In this document: in pieces, positions 5,074 through 5,417 of the stretch
Layout: every line of letters begins with the position of its first letter
Position numbering within the stretch: the first letter of the stretch is position 1
From: Bacteroidetes bacterium UBA6661
GTDB taxonomy: Bacteria; Bacteroidota; Bacteroidia; AKYH767-A; OLB10
Direction: 5' to 3'
Assembly: GCA_002455375.1 (NCBI GenBank)
Contig: DKKR01000014.1
Coordinates: forward strand, 985 to 6,401
DNA: 5,417 nt
Made by a program: the position numbers and the translations under genes
Notes under the pieces: model-generated
Told to the model about the DNA's origin: nothing
What the model saw: only the letters and a program-made list of their open reading frames with translations
Database searches by the model: none

Positions 5074-5106
5074 AGCCGGCAGATTCGGTTTTTTGCTATG
5101 CTGGCT
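5074..5106 (+). other. Weak hairpin downstream of the outer-membrane gene
   Basis: AGCCGGCA (5074-5081) pairs with TGCTGGCT (5099-5106) with one G.T pair around a 17-nt loop. The loop is long and no T-tract follows, so it is a poor intrinsic terminator. The rest of the gap between 5017 and 5259 shows only a T8 run just after the stop codon and no other supported feature. Confidence 0.25.
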
Positions 5107-5259
5107 GAATAAAAATGTGTAAGGTTAAACATAAATTCTTACCCTCGTTGCCAACCCTTTCAATAACTCATCTGCATCAGAAATACCCTGCCAATTATCC
5201 ACTGCTGCATACCTGTCCCGCTAGTAAACCATTCCCTAAAGCTTTTCGTAAATTTTGCC

Positions 5260-5417
5260 ATGGAAAGAAAAATATATAACCCCATTCAAAAAGACCAGGT
5301 TATTTTTTTAAAAACTTCTGACGATACTAACGGTGCGTTTACCCTTGTAGAAGTGCTGTTGGCAGATGGTGGAGGAGTGGGGTTGCATTATCATAAAACC
5401 TATTCAGAAAAATTTTC
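5260..5417 (+). CDS. Cupin-domain protein, 5' part only
   Basis: Only the first 52 residues are inside the window; the gene runs off the right edge. After a strand-rich start (YNPIQKDQVIFLKTS, FTLVEVLLADGGG), residues 41-52 are GLHYHKTYSEKF. This is the first cupin motif, G..HxHx4E, with His43, His45 and Glu50 as likely metal ligands. Cupins of this short single-domain type fold as a small beta-barrel and bind a metal or small ligand. The substrate cannot be told from this part, and the second motif lies outside. The ATG at 5260 is within CCATGG, in the first good position before the domain, with no Shine-Dalgarno sequence and no clear promoter in the 243-bp upstream gap. It appears unrelated to the cassette-like region. 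Confidence 0.8.
   Translation, partial: MERKIYNPIQKDQVIFLKTSDDTNGAFTLVEVLLADGGGVGLHYHKTYSEKF

Noticed and set aside
4934..5122. 62-residue plus-strand ORF overlapping the end of the outer-membrane gene
   Set aside because: It is mostly an out-of-frame shadow of that gene running into AT-rich DNA, with no domain.
5125..5261. Possible minus-strand gene remnant in the gap before the cupin gene
   Set aside because: One frame reads MAKFTKSFREWFTSGT from 5261, and another frame reads a protein-like 31-codon tail down to 5125, as if joined by a frameshift. Both are short, match no family I know, and a stop separates the tail from any start, so I do not annotate it.

Overview
The window looks like chromosomal DNA of a Bacteroidota bacterium, most likely in or near the Chitinophagaceae. 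The evidence is the AT-rich composition, starts with A-rich leaders and no clear Shine-Dalgarno sequence, a DUF4251-type lipoprotein, an outer-membrane protein of the Phenol_MetA_deg (PF13557) kind opening with a TDRPDQ motif, and a TAnnTTTG-type promoter before a tRNA. The taxon is inferred from these traits; no search was run.

Left part (1-1680), ordinary chromosome. A small membrane-anchored coiled-coil protein (17-427) converges on a DUF4251-like lipoprotein (436-933, minus strand). A 108-residue hypothetical protein follows (1054-1380), then a tRNA-Phe(GAA) gene (1559-1634) with its own promoter-like box and a strong intrinsic terminator.

Middle part (about 1680-4300), accessory. Three same-strand ORFs of unknown function (268, 146 and 166 residues) are each separated by inverted or direct repeats instead of ordinary promoters and terminators. 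The repeats resemble integron attC recombination sites. The clearest is a 100-bp imperfect palindrome at 2874-2973. Its left end GCCACATAAC is a perfect complement of GTTATGTGGC at 2030-2039, the 5' edge of the same gene unit, and pairs less well with the GTTAGTGGC that now follows it. That is the signature of an excisable cassette joined head to tail to another one, and it predicts cassette edges at G2030|T2031 and G2965|T2966. A second unit follows the same rule with two G.T wobbles (GTTAGTGGCC at 2965-2974 with GGTCGCTAAC at 3450-3459). Further right the sites are degenerate: a 32-bp repeat with 30 identities brackets the 166-residue ORF, and a different 107-bp inverted repeat lies at 4193-4299. 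No integrase gene is visible, so at most this is a cassette cluster without its integrase, or one end of a larger array.

Right part (4300-5417). A secreted beta-barrel-like protein (4309-5016) appears to have lost its ATG start by a one-base shift in an A4 run and now has only a TTG in frame. After a 243-bp gap with little in it, a cupin-domain gene starts at 5260 and runs off the window.

No pathway links these genes. The cassette ORFs are best read as independent cargo.
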